Below, in pieces: positions 45,210-54,373 of a DNA stretch of 64,000 nt. The notes beneath the pieces are model-generated. The model made no database searches, was not told where the DNA came from, and saw only the letters and a list, made by a program, of their open reading frames with translations. This stretch comes from Pseudomonadota bacterium (GTDB taxonomy: Bacteria; Pseudomonadota; Alphaproteobacteria; Rhizobiales; Hyphomicrobiaceae). Both the position numbers and the translations under genes were made by a program. The stretch covers positions 30,167-94,166 of the forward strand of contig JAEXXM010000080.1 in NCBI GenBank assembly GCA_023405815.1, in the 5' to 3' direction. How positions within the stretch are numbered: the first letter of the stretch is position 1; each line of letters begins with the position of its first letter.

Positions 45210-45833
45210 TCAGGCCTTTTCCTTGTCGCGTTTCTGCTCGTCGAGCAGCGTCGTCGGGCCGCCGGCGGGGCAGGAGGCGCGGCGCCCGGTCTGCGAGCCG
45301 GGCTTCAACGGCTTGCCGGTGCGCAGATCATGCAGGAGCTTGTCGAACAGCGCGGGATCGAGATCCTCGTAAGTGTCCTTGCCGATCTGCACGACCGGTG
45401 CATTGGCGCAGCAGCCGAGACACTCGACCTCCTCCCAGGAGAAATCTCCATCGGCCGAAAGCTCGTGCGGATGCTCGGCGATGCGGTCCTTGCACGTCTC
45501 GATCAGCGCTTCGGAGCCGCGCAGCATGCACGGAGTCGTGCCGCACACCTGGAGATGGGCTTTCTTGCCCACCGGGGCAAGCTGGAACATCGTATAGAAC
45601 GTCGCGATCTCGAGCACGCGGATGTAGGCCATGCCCAGCATGTCGGCGATGGCGCGGATGGCGGGCTCGGTGGTCCAGCCCTCCTGCTCCTGGGCGCGCC
45701 AAAGCAGCGCAATTACCGCGGATGCCTCTTTTCCGGCGGGATACTTGGCAATCTCACGCTTAGCCCAGGCCAGATTTTCCGGCGTGAAGGCGAAGCTCAG
45801 GGGCTGCTCGGGATATAAGCGGCGAACGGCCAA
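45210..45833 (-). CDS. nuoE: NADH-quinone oxidoreductase subunit E
   Basis: Thioredoxin-like [2Fe-2S] subunit (N1a) of the NADH module. The four cluster cysteines are in CGTTPCMLRG and ECLGCCANAP. At 207 aa it is longer than E. coli NuoE because of a polar C-terminal tail after residue 165, as in other alphaproteobacteria. No ATG fits; TTG 45833 with AGAGGT seven to eight bases upstream is the best start. The 168 bases before it (45834-46001) contain no recognised element. Confidence 0.95.
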   Translation of the reverse strand: MAVRRLYPEQPLSFAFTPENLAWAKREIAKYPAGKEASAVIALLWRAQEQEGWTTEPAIRAIADMLGMAYIRVLEIATFYTMFQLAPVGKKAHLQVCGTTPCMLRGSEALIETCKDRIAEHPHELSADGDFSWEEVECLGCCANAPVVQIGKDTYEDLDPALFDKLLHDLRTGKPLKPGSQTGRRASCPAGGPTTLLDEQKRDKEKA

Positions 45834-46001
45834 GGCTGGGACCTCTCGGGAGCACTGCGGGCGTGAAGCTGGCTGAGCCCGGACCGGCGCGGCTCGGCGG
45901 CACTTTCGCCGATATTGTCGCAGCGCACAATCACCCGTTCACTACGTCTAACGACGCCGTAAGGCAAGCACGCTCGCAGGCGCACCCTGCTCGACGTCAA
46001 C

Positions 46002-46355
46002 TCAGATGATGCCAAATGGCGCAATCACCCATGCGCCGAGCAACGCCAGCGCCGCCGTCGGTGCGAGCAAGAGCGCGGATTGCGCGCCGACGCGCAGAAA
46101 TCCGCTCCAGAACACCGCTAGTCCTACTCCGAAGATCAGGATTACGATTCCGCCGTTCAGTGGCCCACGCGCAATAGCGAGTGCGAGGCCGGCGGCGATC
46201 GAGGCAAGCGCAAGCAGGCTCGTCAGCGCGGGTAGCCGCTCCTGCGCGACGCCGAGCGGCCAGCCAGCCATCTGGGCCATGGCGCGATAGGATGCGAGCG
46301 AGAGCCCCCACCCGATCGCACCTATCGCCAGAAAGAACAGGTGATCGATGACCAT
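46002..46355 (-). CDS. Small four-helix membrane protein in nuo operon
   Basis: Unrecognised 117-aa protein starting MVIDHLFFLAIGAIGWGLSL, with four likely membrane helices and no obvious catalytic residues. The ATG at 46355 lies eight bases after the stop of the SRPBCC gene. It lies between nuoD and nuoE together with that gene. The upstream extension of the frame to 46802 is only a shadow of the SRPBCC gene. Confidence 0.65.
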   Translation of the reverse strand: MVIDHLFFLAIGAIGWGLSLASYRAMAQMAGWPLGVAQERLPALTSLLALASIAAGLALAIARGPLNGGIVILIFGVGLAVFWSGFLRVGAQSALLLAPTAALALLGAWVIAPFGII

Positions 46356-46363
46356 GCCGAAAT

Positions 46364-46795
46364 CTAACCGGCCTCGGCGCGAGTCTTCAGCGCCGCGTTC
46401 ATATTCTGGAAGCCCGCTTCCGTTGCGTCGAGGATGCTCCCGACGAAGGGCACGAGCAAGCCGGAGAACCCCTCCGATTGGTGAAACAGCGTTCCGCCGG
46501 CTGCATACTCGAGCGTGAACCGGTGCTCGCCGGCAAAGAGCCCGGGGATCGGTAGCGAGCCGCGCCATACAAAGCTCCGTTCCGGCTGCACTTCGATTAC
46601 GACCGGCCGAAACGTGCCAGGCTTGCGCCCAGGCGGCTGGATGACAACCTCCAGGGTCTCTCCGACACGCGCGGTGCCTTTGATGCTGCGGACAAAAGGG
46701 TTCCACTCTGGATAGCGGGCAAAATCCATCAGGACGTCCCACACGCGCGCCGCCGGCGCAGCAATCGCGGTGGACGTCATGATTGTCCGGCTCAC
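46364..46795 (-). CDS. SRPBCC (START-like) domain protein
   Basis: 143-aa helix-grip protein of the SRPBCC/polyketide-cyclase superfamily, which binds hydrophobic ligands. The N-terminal TSTAIAAPAARVWDVLMDF and RYPEWNPFVRSIKG are typical of family members, as is the final long helix GSILDATEAGFQNMNAALK. GTG 46795 is preceded by AGGAG at six to seven bases and overlaps no other gene; ATG 46780 is an alternative without a good ribosome site. The nuoD stop is only nine bases upstream, so it is in the nuo transcript. The ligand is unknown. Confidence 0.8.
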   Translation of the reverse strand: MSRTIMTSTAIAAPAARVWDVLMDFARYPEWNPFVRSIKGTARVGETLEVVIQPPGRKPGTFRPVVIEVQPERSFVWRGSLPIPGLFAGEHRFTLEYAAGGTLFHQSEGFSGLLVPFVGSILDATEAGFQNMNAALKTRAEAG

Positions 46796-46804
46796 GTCGC
46801 ACTC

Positions 46805-47995
46805 CTACCGGTCGATCTCGCCGAAGACGATGTCGAGCGAGCCGAGGATGGCGGAGACGTCGGCCAGCATGTGGCCGCGGTTCATGTGGTCCATCGCCTG
46901 CAAATGCGGGAAGCCGGGCGCCCTGATCTTGCAGCGATAGGGCTTATTGGAGCCGTCGGCGACGAGATAGACGCCGAACTCACCCTTCGGCGCCTCGACG
47001 CAGGCGTAGACCTCGCCGGCGGGGGCGTGGAAGCCCTCGGTATAGAGCTTGAAGTGGTGGATCAGCGCCTCCATCGAGCGCTTCATCTCGCCCCGGCGCG
47101 GCGGGACGACCTTCTTGTCGTCGGCGGTGACGGGGCCCTGCCCCTCGGGCGAGCGCAGCTTGTCACAGCACTGCTGCATGATCTTCACCGCCTGGCGCAT
47201 CTCCTCCATGCGCACGAGGTAGCGGTCGTAGCAGTCGCCGTTCTTGCCGATGGGGATGTCGAAATCCAATTCGGAGTAGCACTCGTAGGGCTGGGCTTTG
47301 CGCAGGTCCCAGGCGGCGCCGGAGCCGCGCACCATGACGCCGGAGAAGCCCCACTCGAAGCATTCCTTCAAGCTGACGACGCCGATATCGACGTTGCGCT
47401 GCTTGAAGATGCGGTTGTCGGTCAGAAGCGTCTCGATGTCGTCGAGCACCTTGGGGTGCGTCTCGCAAAAATCGGCGATGTCGTCGATGAGCTCGGGGGG
47501 CAGGTCCTGATGCACGCCGCCGATGCGGAAATACTTGGCGTGCATGCGGCTTCCCGAGGCGCGCTCGTAGAAGACCATCAGCTTCTCGCGCTCCTCGAAG
47601 CCCCACAGCGGCGGGGTCAGAGCGCCGACGTCCATGGCCTGGGTCGTGACGTTGAGGAGGTGCGAGAGGAGCCGGCCGATCTCGGAGTAGAGCACGCGGA
47701 TGAGCTGGGCGCGCTTGGGCACGGTTAGCCCCAAGAGCTTCTCGGCCGCGAGGCAGAAGGCGTGCTCCTGGTTCATCGGCGCGACGTAGTCGAGGCGGTC
47801 GAAGTAGCCGATGGCCTGCAGGTAGGTCTTGTGCTCGATCAGCTTCTCGGTGCCGCGGTGCAGGAGGCCGATGTGCGGGTCGACGCGCTCGACCACCTCG
47901 CCGTCGAGCTCCAGCACGAGGCGGAGCACGCCGTGGGCGGCCGGATGCTGCGGGCCGAAGTTGATGTTGAACTGACGGATGTCTGTCTCGGCCAT
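46805..47995 (-). CDS. nuoD: NADH-quinone oxidoreductase subunit D
   Basis: 49-kDa-type subunit lining the quinone pocket with NuoB. The 396-aa length shows it is unfused to NuoC. Family segments are NFGPQHPAAHGVLRLVLELD at the start with the quinone-site His, DRLDYVAPMNQEHAF, and GVMVRGSGAAWDLRK. It is followed nine bases later by the SRPBCC gene, not nuoE. Confidence 0.97.
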   Translation of the reverse strand: MAETDIRQFNINFGPQHPAAHGVLRLVLELDGEVVERVDPHIGLLHRGTEKLIEHKTYLQAIGYFDRLDYVAPMNQEHAFCLAAEKLLGLTVPKRAQLIRVLYSEIGRLLSHLLNVTTQAMDVGALTPPLWGFEEREKLMVFYERASGSRMHAKYFRIGGVHQDLPPELIDDIADFCETHPKVLDDIETLLTDNRIFKQRNVDIGVVSLKECFEWGFSGVMVRGSGAAWDLRKAQPYECYSELDFDIPIGKNGDCYDRYLVRMEEMRQAVKIMQQCCDKLRSPEGQGPVTADDKKVVPPRRGEMKRSMEALIHHFKLYTEGFHAPAGEVYACVEAPKGEFGVYLVADGSNKPYRCKIRAPGFPHLQAMDHMNRGHMLADVSAILGSLDIVFGEIDR

Positions 47996-48004
47996 GCCGC
48001 TATC

Positions 48005-48436
48005 TCACTTGGGTTCGTCGCCGGTACCGGTATAGACCGCCATCGCGTCCGAGCCATAGAGCTTCTCGGTCGGATTGGCAAAATCGTAGAAGGCCGGCTT
48101 GTCCTCGATGAAGATCTCCTTGGCGAGGGTGAGCCCTTCTGCCGCATCGAGAGATCCGGCGGTGAACGTGTAGCGCTCCTCGCCCGCCACCTTCCAGAAC
48201 AGGATCGATCCGCAGCGCTTGCAAAAGCCGCGCTCGCCTGTCGGGGACGAGCGGTAGACGCCGATGTCGTCGTGGCCGGTGAATTCGGGCACGCCCTCAA
48301 CGTCGACGTACATCAGCGGCCCGCCGGTCCAGCGCCGGCACATGCCGCAATGGCAGACGCTCACGTCGTGCGAGGCGGCCTTGGCCTTATAGGTGACGGC
48401 ACCGCAGAGGCAGTGTCCGGACACGTCGCTTGTCAC
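48005..48436 (-). CDS. GFA family zinc-binding protein
   Basis: Member of the glutathione-dependent formaldehyde-activating (Gfa/CENP-V) fold family, most members of which have unknown substrates. The zinc ligands are seen as GHCLCGAV near the start, CHCGMCRRWTGG, and GFCKRCGSILFW. GTG 48436 with GGAGG six bases upstream gives 143 aa. It lies between the thioesterase-like gene and nuoD in the nuo operon. Activity on S-hydroxymethyl-glutathione cannot be claimed from the family alone. Confidence 0.85.
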   Translation of the reverse strand: MTSDVSGHCLCGAVTYKAKAASHDVSVCHCGMCRRWTGGPLMYVDVEGVPEFTGHDDIGVYRSSPTGERGFCKRCGSILFWKVAGEERYTFTAGSLDAAEGLTLAKEIFIEDKPAFYDFANPTEKLYGSDAMAVYTGTGDEPK

Positions 48437-48438
48437 GA

Positions 48439-48891
48439 TCAACCTCCGGCGCCATGCGTGATGGCCTCGGCGCGGGCCTGCTTCGCCTTCTCGTTGACCC
48501 GCGCGACGAAGCGCGTCCAGGGGACGATGATGCGCTCATGGCGCCCCTCGCCGATGACGTCGATGCCGTCGTGTGCCCTGACGAGGAAGCTCACGCGGCG
48601 ACCGCTTACCGCGGTGCACTCCGCTTCGACCGTCACAGTCTGCCCGGGGACCGTCGCCGCCGAGTGCGAGACGTCGATGTGAACTCCGAGGCTCCCCTCC
48701 CCTTCATCGAGGTGCGGGGCGAGAATCTTGAGGCAGGTCCACTCCATCAGGCCGACCATGAACCCGGTTGCGAACACGGTCGGCATCTCGCGGAACTCGG
48801 GCGCCTCCGGGTAGAGGTGCGGCACGGTCTTCTCGGCCGGGATGCGGAAAGAGAACTCGGTCTTGTCGCCCGGCTTCAATGTGTCCTTCAT
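48439..48891 (-). CDS. FlK-like hotdog acyl-CoA thioesterase
   Basis: 150-aa hotdog protein closely resembling FlK, the fluoroacetyl-CoA thioesterase of Streptomyces cattleya. Residue numbers coincide without gaps: Thr42 (VFATGF), Glu50 (GLMEW) and His76 (DVSHSAAT) match the FlK catalytic triad, and Phe33 in the lid is kept, while FlK Phe36 is Met36 here. GAGG lies upstream of the ATG. Such proteins hydrolyse small acyl-CoA esters; the natural substrate here is unknown and fluoroacetate is only one possibility. Cotranscribed with the GFA gene (two bases apart). Confidence 0.85.
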   Translation of the reverse strand: MKDTLKPGDKTEFSFRIPAEKTVPHLYPEAPEFREMPTVFATGFMVGLMEWTCLKILAPHLDEGEGSLGVHIDVSHSAATVPGQTVTVEAECTAVSGRRVSFLVRAHDGIDVIGEGRHERIIVPWTRFVARVNEKAKQARAEAITHGAGG

Positions 48892-48992
48892 GGCGTTTCC
48901 TCGATCGCGGCTTCACCGAGCTTTCCGGCTGCCACGTAGTTCATGCATACGTCGTAGGGGCTGAGGATCGACTCTCCGTAATGCGCATTGAG

Positions 48993-49376
48993 TTAATCCG
49001 GCAGCCGGTGGCGCAGCCATTGTCCACCATATGCAGCCAGAACGCACGGCACCGCGAGAAGCGCAAAGGTGAGTAGACCAAGCGGCAGGAGGCTCGGCGC
49101 GCCCTCAGTGGCAAAGGCGAGAAACGCCGCCCAGACCGCCTGCGCGGCGACGATGACGAGGCCCCAGCGCCATGGGCGCGCGGGGAACCCCATGCCCAGC
49201 ATGAAGGCCGCCGCCACCATCAGCGGCAAGCCGATCATCCAGTACAGCGGATCGTCCCAGGCCTCGCGATGCTCGCCGAGCAGGCGCACGAGGTCCCAGC
49301 TCAGCACACCGGAAACGACTGCGATGGCGATGGCCACGACGTCAGGCGGCACGATGTCGGGTCCGGTGCGTGCCAC
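48993..49376 (-). CDS. Small membrane protein in nuo operon
   Basis: Unrecognised 127-aa protein with a short polar N-terminus and probably four membrane helices: VVAIAIAVVSGVLSWDLV, DPLYWMIGLPLMVAAAFML, GLVIVAAQAVWAAFLAFA and LGLLTFALLAVPCVLAAYG. GTG 49376 has GAGGAGG about six bases upstream. It lies 22 bases after nuoC and 101 before the thioesterase gene. Confidence 0.7.
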   Translation of the reverse strand: MARTGPDIVPPDVVAIAIAVVSGVLSWDLVRLLGEHREAWDDPLYWMIGLPLMVAAAFMLGMGFPARPWRWGLVIVAAQAVWAAFLAFATEGAPSLLPLGLLTFALLAVPCVLAAYGGQWLRHRLPD

Positions 49377-49398
49377 GGATCACCTCCTCGCCGGCGGC

Positions 49399-50007
49399 TC
49401 ACGCCCTGCCGGAGGGACCGGAGGCCTTCTCGTCGCCCGGCAGCACGTAGCGTGCGCCTTCCCAGGGGGACTCGAAGTCGAAGGAGCGGAACTCCTGGGA
49501 GAGCTCGACCGGCTCGTACACGACGCGCTTCTGCTCCTCGTCGTAGCGCACCTCGACATAGCCGGTGAGCGGGAAGTCCTTGCGCATCGGATGGCCCTGG
49601 AAGCCGTAGTCGGTGAGGATGCGGCGCAGGTCGGGATGGCCCGAGAACAGGATGCCGTACATGTCGTAGGCTTCGCGCTCGAACCAGTTGGCGGCGGGGA
49701 ACACGCCGACGACGCTCGGAACAGGCGTTACCTCGTCGGTCGTCAGCTTGACGCGGATGCGCTGGTTGAGGCGCGGGGAAAGCAGATGATAGACGACGTC
49801 GAAGCGCTCGGAGCGGGCCGGCCAGTCGACGCCGCAGATGTCGATCGGCACCTCGAACAAGCATTTGCCGTCATCGCGCAGAGCCGTGAGCACGGCGACA
49901 ATCTTGTCGCGCGTGACCTTGAGCGTCAGCTCGCCGTGGGCGATCTCCGACTCCGTCACGGCGTCGCCGAGGATCGAGCCTACGTGGACCTCTAATTCTT
50001 CGAGCAT
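49399..50007 (-). CDS. nuoC: NADH-quinone oxidoreductase subunit C
   Basis: 30-kDa-type subunit of the connecting arm of complex I, 202 aa, not fused to NuoD. The C-terminal block LTDYGFQGHPMRKDFPLTGY with EREAYDMYGILFSGHPDLRR upstream is the family signature. ATG 50007 follows GGAAGG; a GTG two codons upstream was rejected. The Shine-Dalgarno lies directly beside the left inverted repeat of the four-helix-bundle element. Confidence 0.95.
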   Translation of the reverse strand: MLEELEVHVGSILGDAVTESEIAHGELTLKVTRDKIVAVLTALRDDGKCLFEVPIDICGVDWPARSERFDVVYHLLSPRLNQRIRVKLTTDEVTPVPSVVGVFPAANWFEREAYDMYGILFSGHPDLRRILTDYGFQGHPMRKDFPLTGYVEVRYDEEQKRVVYEPVELSQEFRSFDFESPWEGARYVLPGDEKASGPSGRA

Positions 50008-50019
50008 CAGCACCTTCCC

Positions 50020-50478
50020 GGGGCAGCAGGCAGCGGGCAGTGGGCAGCGGCTCCAGCCTGGCTAGTCATCGACGGCATCCTTCTGTAGTGACCGTATAAG
50101 GCCATGCAACAGTTTGCCAACCCGATCACACTGGGCGAGCGATGGCTCCACTTGAGGCTCAGCAGCCAGTCCAACGCGTTGAGCAAGTAGCAGGTGGGTT
50201 TCAACCTCCCGGAGCGACCCGCGAGCGATTTTGAGAAATTGGACGTATGAGCCTACTGCCTCTCTACCGTAGCCCTCGGCGATGTTCGCAGGTACCGAAG
50301 TCGCCGAACGACGCAACTGAGCCGTCATCCCGTAGACCTCGTCTCGGGGAAAGGATTTCGTCAGGCCGTAGATGTTAGCGGCGAGCGTCATGGCCTCCTG
50401 CCAGACTGTCAGATCGCGATAGGACCGAATGCCGGGCGTGCTCATGGCGAATGCCTGCTGCCCGCTGCCTGTTGCCCC
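50020..50478. mobile_element. 459-bp element with inverted-repeat ends inserted between nuoB and nuoC
   Basis: A unit bounded by 21-bp inverted repeats (50020-50040 and 50458-50478) that differ at one position. It contains a single gene for a four-helix-bundle (S23/IVS-type) protein. It begins six bases after the nuoB stop and ends at the nuoC Shine-Dalgarno, so neither neighbour is damaged. Beyond the arms the inner flanks keep GGCAG-like words. No target-site duplication is visible. When transcribed, the ends would form a long RNA stem, as in intervening sequences of 23S rRNA. Confidence 0.65.
50062..50445 (-). CDS. Four-helix-bundle protein (S23/rRNA-intervening-sequence type)
   Basis: The 127-aa protein has the family pattern: IRSYRDLTVWQEAMTLAANI in helix 1, FPRDEVYGMTAQLRRSATSV in helix 2 with the connecting turn, PANIAEGYGRE, then helix 3 YVQFLKIARGSLREVETHL. 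Relatives are encoded in intervening sequences of 23S rRNA genes and as stand-alone genes; a related protein serves diversity-generating retroelements (Avd). Function is unknown, nucleic-acid binding is suspected. It lies within 21-bp inverted repeats in the nuoB-nuoC junction, on the same strand. Confidence 0.9.
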   Translation of the reverse strand: MSTPGIRSYRDLTVWQEAMTLAANIYGLTKSFPRDEVYGMTAQLRRSATSVPANIAEGYGREAVGSYVQFLKIARGSLREVETHLLLAQRVGLAAEPQVEPSLAQCDRVGKLLHGLIRSLQKDAVDD

Positions 50479-50483
50479 GATGC

Positions 50484-51041
50484 CTATCTCTCGATCGTTC
50501 CGGTGCGGCGGATCTTACGCTGCAGCAGCAGCACGCCGTAGACGAGCGCCTCGGCGGTCGGCGGGCAGCCCGGCACGTAGACATCGACCGGCACGATACG
50601 GTCGCAGCCGCGCACCACCGCGTATGAATAATGGTAGTAGCCGCCGCCGTTGGCGCAGGACCCCATGGAGATGACGTAGCGCGGCTCCGGCATCTGGTCG
50701 TAGACCTTGCGCAGGGCGGGCGCCATCTTGTTGGTCAGCGTGCCGGCGACGATCATCACGTCGGACTGGCGCGGGGAAGCACGCGGGGCAAAGCCGAAGC
50801 GCTCCAAGTCGTAGCGCGGCATCGACGCCTGCATCATCTCGACGGCGCAGCAAGCGAGGCCGAACGTCATCCACATGAGCGAGCCGGTGCGGGCCCAGTT
50901 GATGAGGTCGTCCGTTGTGGTGACGAGGAAGCCCTTGTCGGCGAGCTTGGAGGAGATCTCAGTGAAGCCCTCCTCGCCCGGCTTCACCAGGAAGCCGCCC
51001 GAGCCATCCAGCTCAGCCTTGGTCGGGGTGATCAATCCCAT
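50484..51041 (-). CDS. nuoB: NADH-quinone oxidoreductase subunit B
   Basis: PSST-type subunit holding the terminal [4Fe-4S] cluster N2, which reduces quinone. Cluster residues are GLACCAVEMM (adjacent Cys pair), GSCANGGGYY and VPGCPPTAEAL. ATG 51041 has GGAG seven bases upstream and gives 185 aa; the frame extends to GTG 51062. It overlaps the nuoA 3' end by 10 bases. Confidence 0.96.
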   Translation of the reverse strand: MGLITPTKAELDGSGGFLVKPGEEGFTEISSKLADKGFLVTTTDDLINWARTGSLMWMTFGLACCAVEMMQASMPRYDLERFGFAPRASPRQSDVMIVAGTLTNKMAPALRKVYDQMPEPRYVISMGSCANGGGYYHYSYAVVRGCDRIVPVDVYVPGCPPTAEALVYGVLLLQRKIRRTGTIER

Positions 51042-51397
51042 TCCAGCGCTCCCTTGCGCCACTCGTAGATGAAGCCGATCGTCAGGACGGCGAGGAAGAC
51101 CATCATCGCCCAGAAGCCGAAGAGACCGATGTCGCCGAAGGCCACCGCCCAGGGGAACAGGAATGCCACCTCGAGGTCGAAGATGATGAAGAGGATGGCG
51201 ACGAGGTAGAAGCGCACGTCAAACTTCATGCGTGCGTCGTCGAAGGCATTGAAGCCGCACTCGTAAGCCGAGACCTTCTCCGGGTCGGGGTTGTTGACGG
51301 CGATCATGAACGGCACCGCCATCAGGGCGAGGGCGATGAACAGGGCCACGCCTATGAAGATGGCGATGGGCAGGTAGTCGTAGAAGAGCTGGTCCAT
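51032..51397 (-). CDS. nuoA: NADH-quinone oxidoreductase subunit A
   Basis: First gene of the nuo operon; a three-helix membrane subunit of 121 aa at the junction of the two arms. It starts MDQLFYDYLPIAIFIG. The loop between helices 1 and 2 has VSAYECGFNAFDDARMKFD with the conserved Cys, followed by LFIIFDLEVAFLFPWAV. The longer frame to 51451 was rejected. The promoter should lie in 51398-51518, where I saw no clear -35/-10 pair. Confidence 0.96.
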   Translation of the reverse strand: MDQLFYDYLPIAIFIGVALFIALALMAVPFMIAVNNPDPEKVSAYECGFNAFDDARMKFDVRFYLVAILFIIFDLEVAFLFPWAVAFGDIGLFGFWAMMVFLAVLTIGFIYEWRKGALEWD

Positions 51398-51518
51398 GGT
51401 GGGCCTGGAGGGCTGGAGCGGCCGGTCGCCATCGCCGCTGTTGCGGCGCAATAACGACAGAGGAGGTGTTAACGCAGCCGCCCCGCGGGCGCAACCCGGG
51501 GGTTACCGAAAAGGGCCT

Positions 51519-52304
51519 CTAGCGCCAGCACTGAGGCAATTCGACGGGTGGCTTTGCTGGCACGCAGGCCACGTCGAGGACGTGCGGGAAGTGGAGCACG
51601 CGATCGGGGTCCACCTGGAACCGGTCATTGCGATAGAAAGTGAACTCCATCACGGGCGGTATCGTCAGCGAGTAGCGCCTAGTCGGCTCGATGCTATTGT
51701 TGGGATGTATGTGAACGACGCTGTGAAACTTGGTAAGCTTTTCAAATACGGGCTGAAGGAGCCTGAAGGCAAACTGCGAGAATATCGCATCGAGCTCGTG
51801 AAACTCGATGACTATGATGCGAAAGCGCCGGAGAAGTTGCTCGGGCATTGCCGCGAGAACGCGATACTCCGCGCCCTCGATATCCATTTGCAGGAGCAGA
51901 TCGCCCTGGCCTGCCGGTGCACACATCTCCTCAATGGTCATCGTTTTATCGGATGACCAAATATCGAGAAACTTCGGTGTGAAATGGAACCGGGGGTGAT
52001 GCACAGGCGCCCCGCTGACCGATGCATCTGCCATCAGGACATCGATACCGCGAGAAGCCACCTCAAGGTCAAATCCGCACTCAGATGCCACGCCGGGGGA
52101 TATGCAGGCGCTTACGCCCTGGAGATCATCGGGCATGAGATAGCCGCCGTCGCCGGCGGCGCCAAAACGCTTCAGCTCGACCCTCATGGGGACCGGCTTC
52201 AATCGCTCCAATAGCGCTTGGATAGCCTCAGGCTTGGTGGCCTTGCCTACACTTATCCGATCGGCGAACACACGTTCGATCGCCCGCCGTACGCGTCTAT
52301 CCAT
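51519..52304 (-). CDS. FkbM-family methyltransferase
   Basis: 261-aa SAM-dependent methyltransferase-like protein. FGAAGDGGYLMPDDL near residue 47 and the C-terminal-half block LLLQMDIEGAEYRVLAAMP, then IIVIEFHELD, are typical of FkbM-type sugar O-methyltransferases of surface polysaccharides. The ATG is at 52304. G+C in 51721-51780 is only about 48% (29 of 60 counted), against roughly 65-70% around. It lies 121 bases upstream of the nuoA start on the same strand and diverges from the GT25 gene. Confidence 0.8.
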   Translation of the reverse strand: MDRRVRRAIERVFADRISVGKATKPEAIQALLERLKPVPMRVELKRFGAAGDGGYLMPDDLQGVSACISPGVASECGFDLEVASRGIDVLMADASVSGAPVHHPRFHFTPKFLDIWSSDKTMTIEEMCAPAGQGDLLLQMDIEGAEYRVLAAMPEQLLRRFRIIVIEFHELDAIFSQFAFRLLQPVFEKLTKFHSVVHIHPNNSIEPTRRYSLTIPPVMEFTFYRNDRFQVDPDRVLHFPHVLDVACVPAKPPVELPQCWR

Positions 52305-52527
52305 CGTGCCAATATGTCCGCTTTAGAAAATTTCCGGTTGGTCGCAACGTCCAACATCTTGCTTCAATCCAGGGATGATTGTCACGGACGGAAACGGCCA
52401 CGTCATTAACTCCAACATGAGCGACCGCGTTTGGATCATTGCCGATCGCGCATCGCTGCTGCACGATAAGCAGATTAGACTGGCTAGGTTTTATCTGTGG
52501 CGCGAATGTTTGCATGGGGGACACGAC

Positions 52528-53301
52528 TTGGTGCCAATTTTTGTCATAAATCTCGATCGAGACACCGACCGGCTCGAGCACATGCAGCGCCAGTTTGATG
52601 TCATGGGACAAACGTTTCATCGCATCCCGGCCGTATTGGGCCGGGAACTCCCGGACAGCCTTCGCGATCAGTTCCCGCCCTCCGACCTGGCAGAGGGCCT
52701 CGTCGGGAACTATGCCAGTCACCTCGTAGCGGCACAGAGGCTCCTCGATAGCCAATCCGAAGCCGCCATCGTCGTCGAGGATGACCTCGACCTCGACGTC
52801 GACCACTTCATTTCCACGGTGACTGCTGCTCTCGCGCTGGCTCCTCAAGGCTGGGATGTCATCAACATCCTCAGCGTATCGAGCAGAGCCATGCTCAAAG
52901 TCCGGGACCTGGGAAACGGGAGGGCGCTGGTCCGCTTCTCGCGCCATCCCTGGGACTGCGCCGGCTACGTCATCAGCAGGTCAGGCGCGGCCAAGCTGCT
53001 CAAACGGAAGTCACGCACAAAGGGCATGGACTTCGAGATGCGCCATCCCTGGCACTTCGGCTTCAACACGTTCGGGATTTGTCCGCCACTCAGCAGCTAT
53101 GCGCCATTCGGCTCTTCGGTGGACGTCATCTCCACCACGCGCCGCCCGGTCCCGCGCACGCAAATGGGCATCGATGGGGTTCTTTGGTATTGGCGCACGC
53201 TCGGCGCAGTTGGTGCTCTCAAATGCGCGGTGAGCAACATCGTAGGGTCAATCAAGCGACGAATGGGCGGGCCCAAGACGTACGGTCGCGTAATCGAGTG
53301 A
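52528..53301 (+). CDS. Family 25 glycosyltransferase
   Basis: LPS-type GT25 glycosyltransferase, which transfers a sugar onto a cell-surface glycan. The start VPIFVINLDRDTDRLEHMQR and FHRIPAVLGREL are classical for the family. VVEDDLDLDVDHF holds the metal-binding acidic cluster, and DCAGYVISRSGAAKLL comes later. TTG 52528 is chosen because GGGGGA lies six bases upstream and it places the family start at residue 2; the frame runs back to 52375 with residues that do not look native. The product is 257 aa. The neighbouring DNA is about 53% G+C. Confidence 0.82.
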   Translation: MVPIFVINLDRDTDRLEHMQRQFDVMGQTFHRIPAVLGRELPDSLRDQFPPSDLAEGLVGNYASHLVAAQRLLDSQSEAAIVVEDDLDLDVDHFISTVTAALALAPQGWDVINILSVSSRAMLKVRDLGNGRALVRFSRHPWDCAGYVISRSGAAKLLKRKSRTKGMDFEMRHPWHFGFNTFGICPPLSSYAPFGSSVDVISTTRRPVPRTQMGIDGVLWYWRTLGAVGALKCAVSNIVGSIKRRMGGPKTYGRVIE

Positions 53302-53346
53302 CGACGCGCCGCGGGCCGAAGTCGATACGCCCGTTGGACCGGCGCG

Positions 53347-54357
<1,011 letters not shown>

Positions 54358-54373
54358 CGGCGATGCTCACTAA

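Noticed and set aside
50020..50478. Classical insertion sequence or integron cassette
   Set aside because: There is no transposase or integrase gene, no attC-like site and no target duplication next to the inverted repeats. Only the four-helix-bundle gene is present, so an IVS-like unit fits better.
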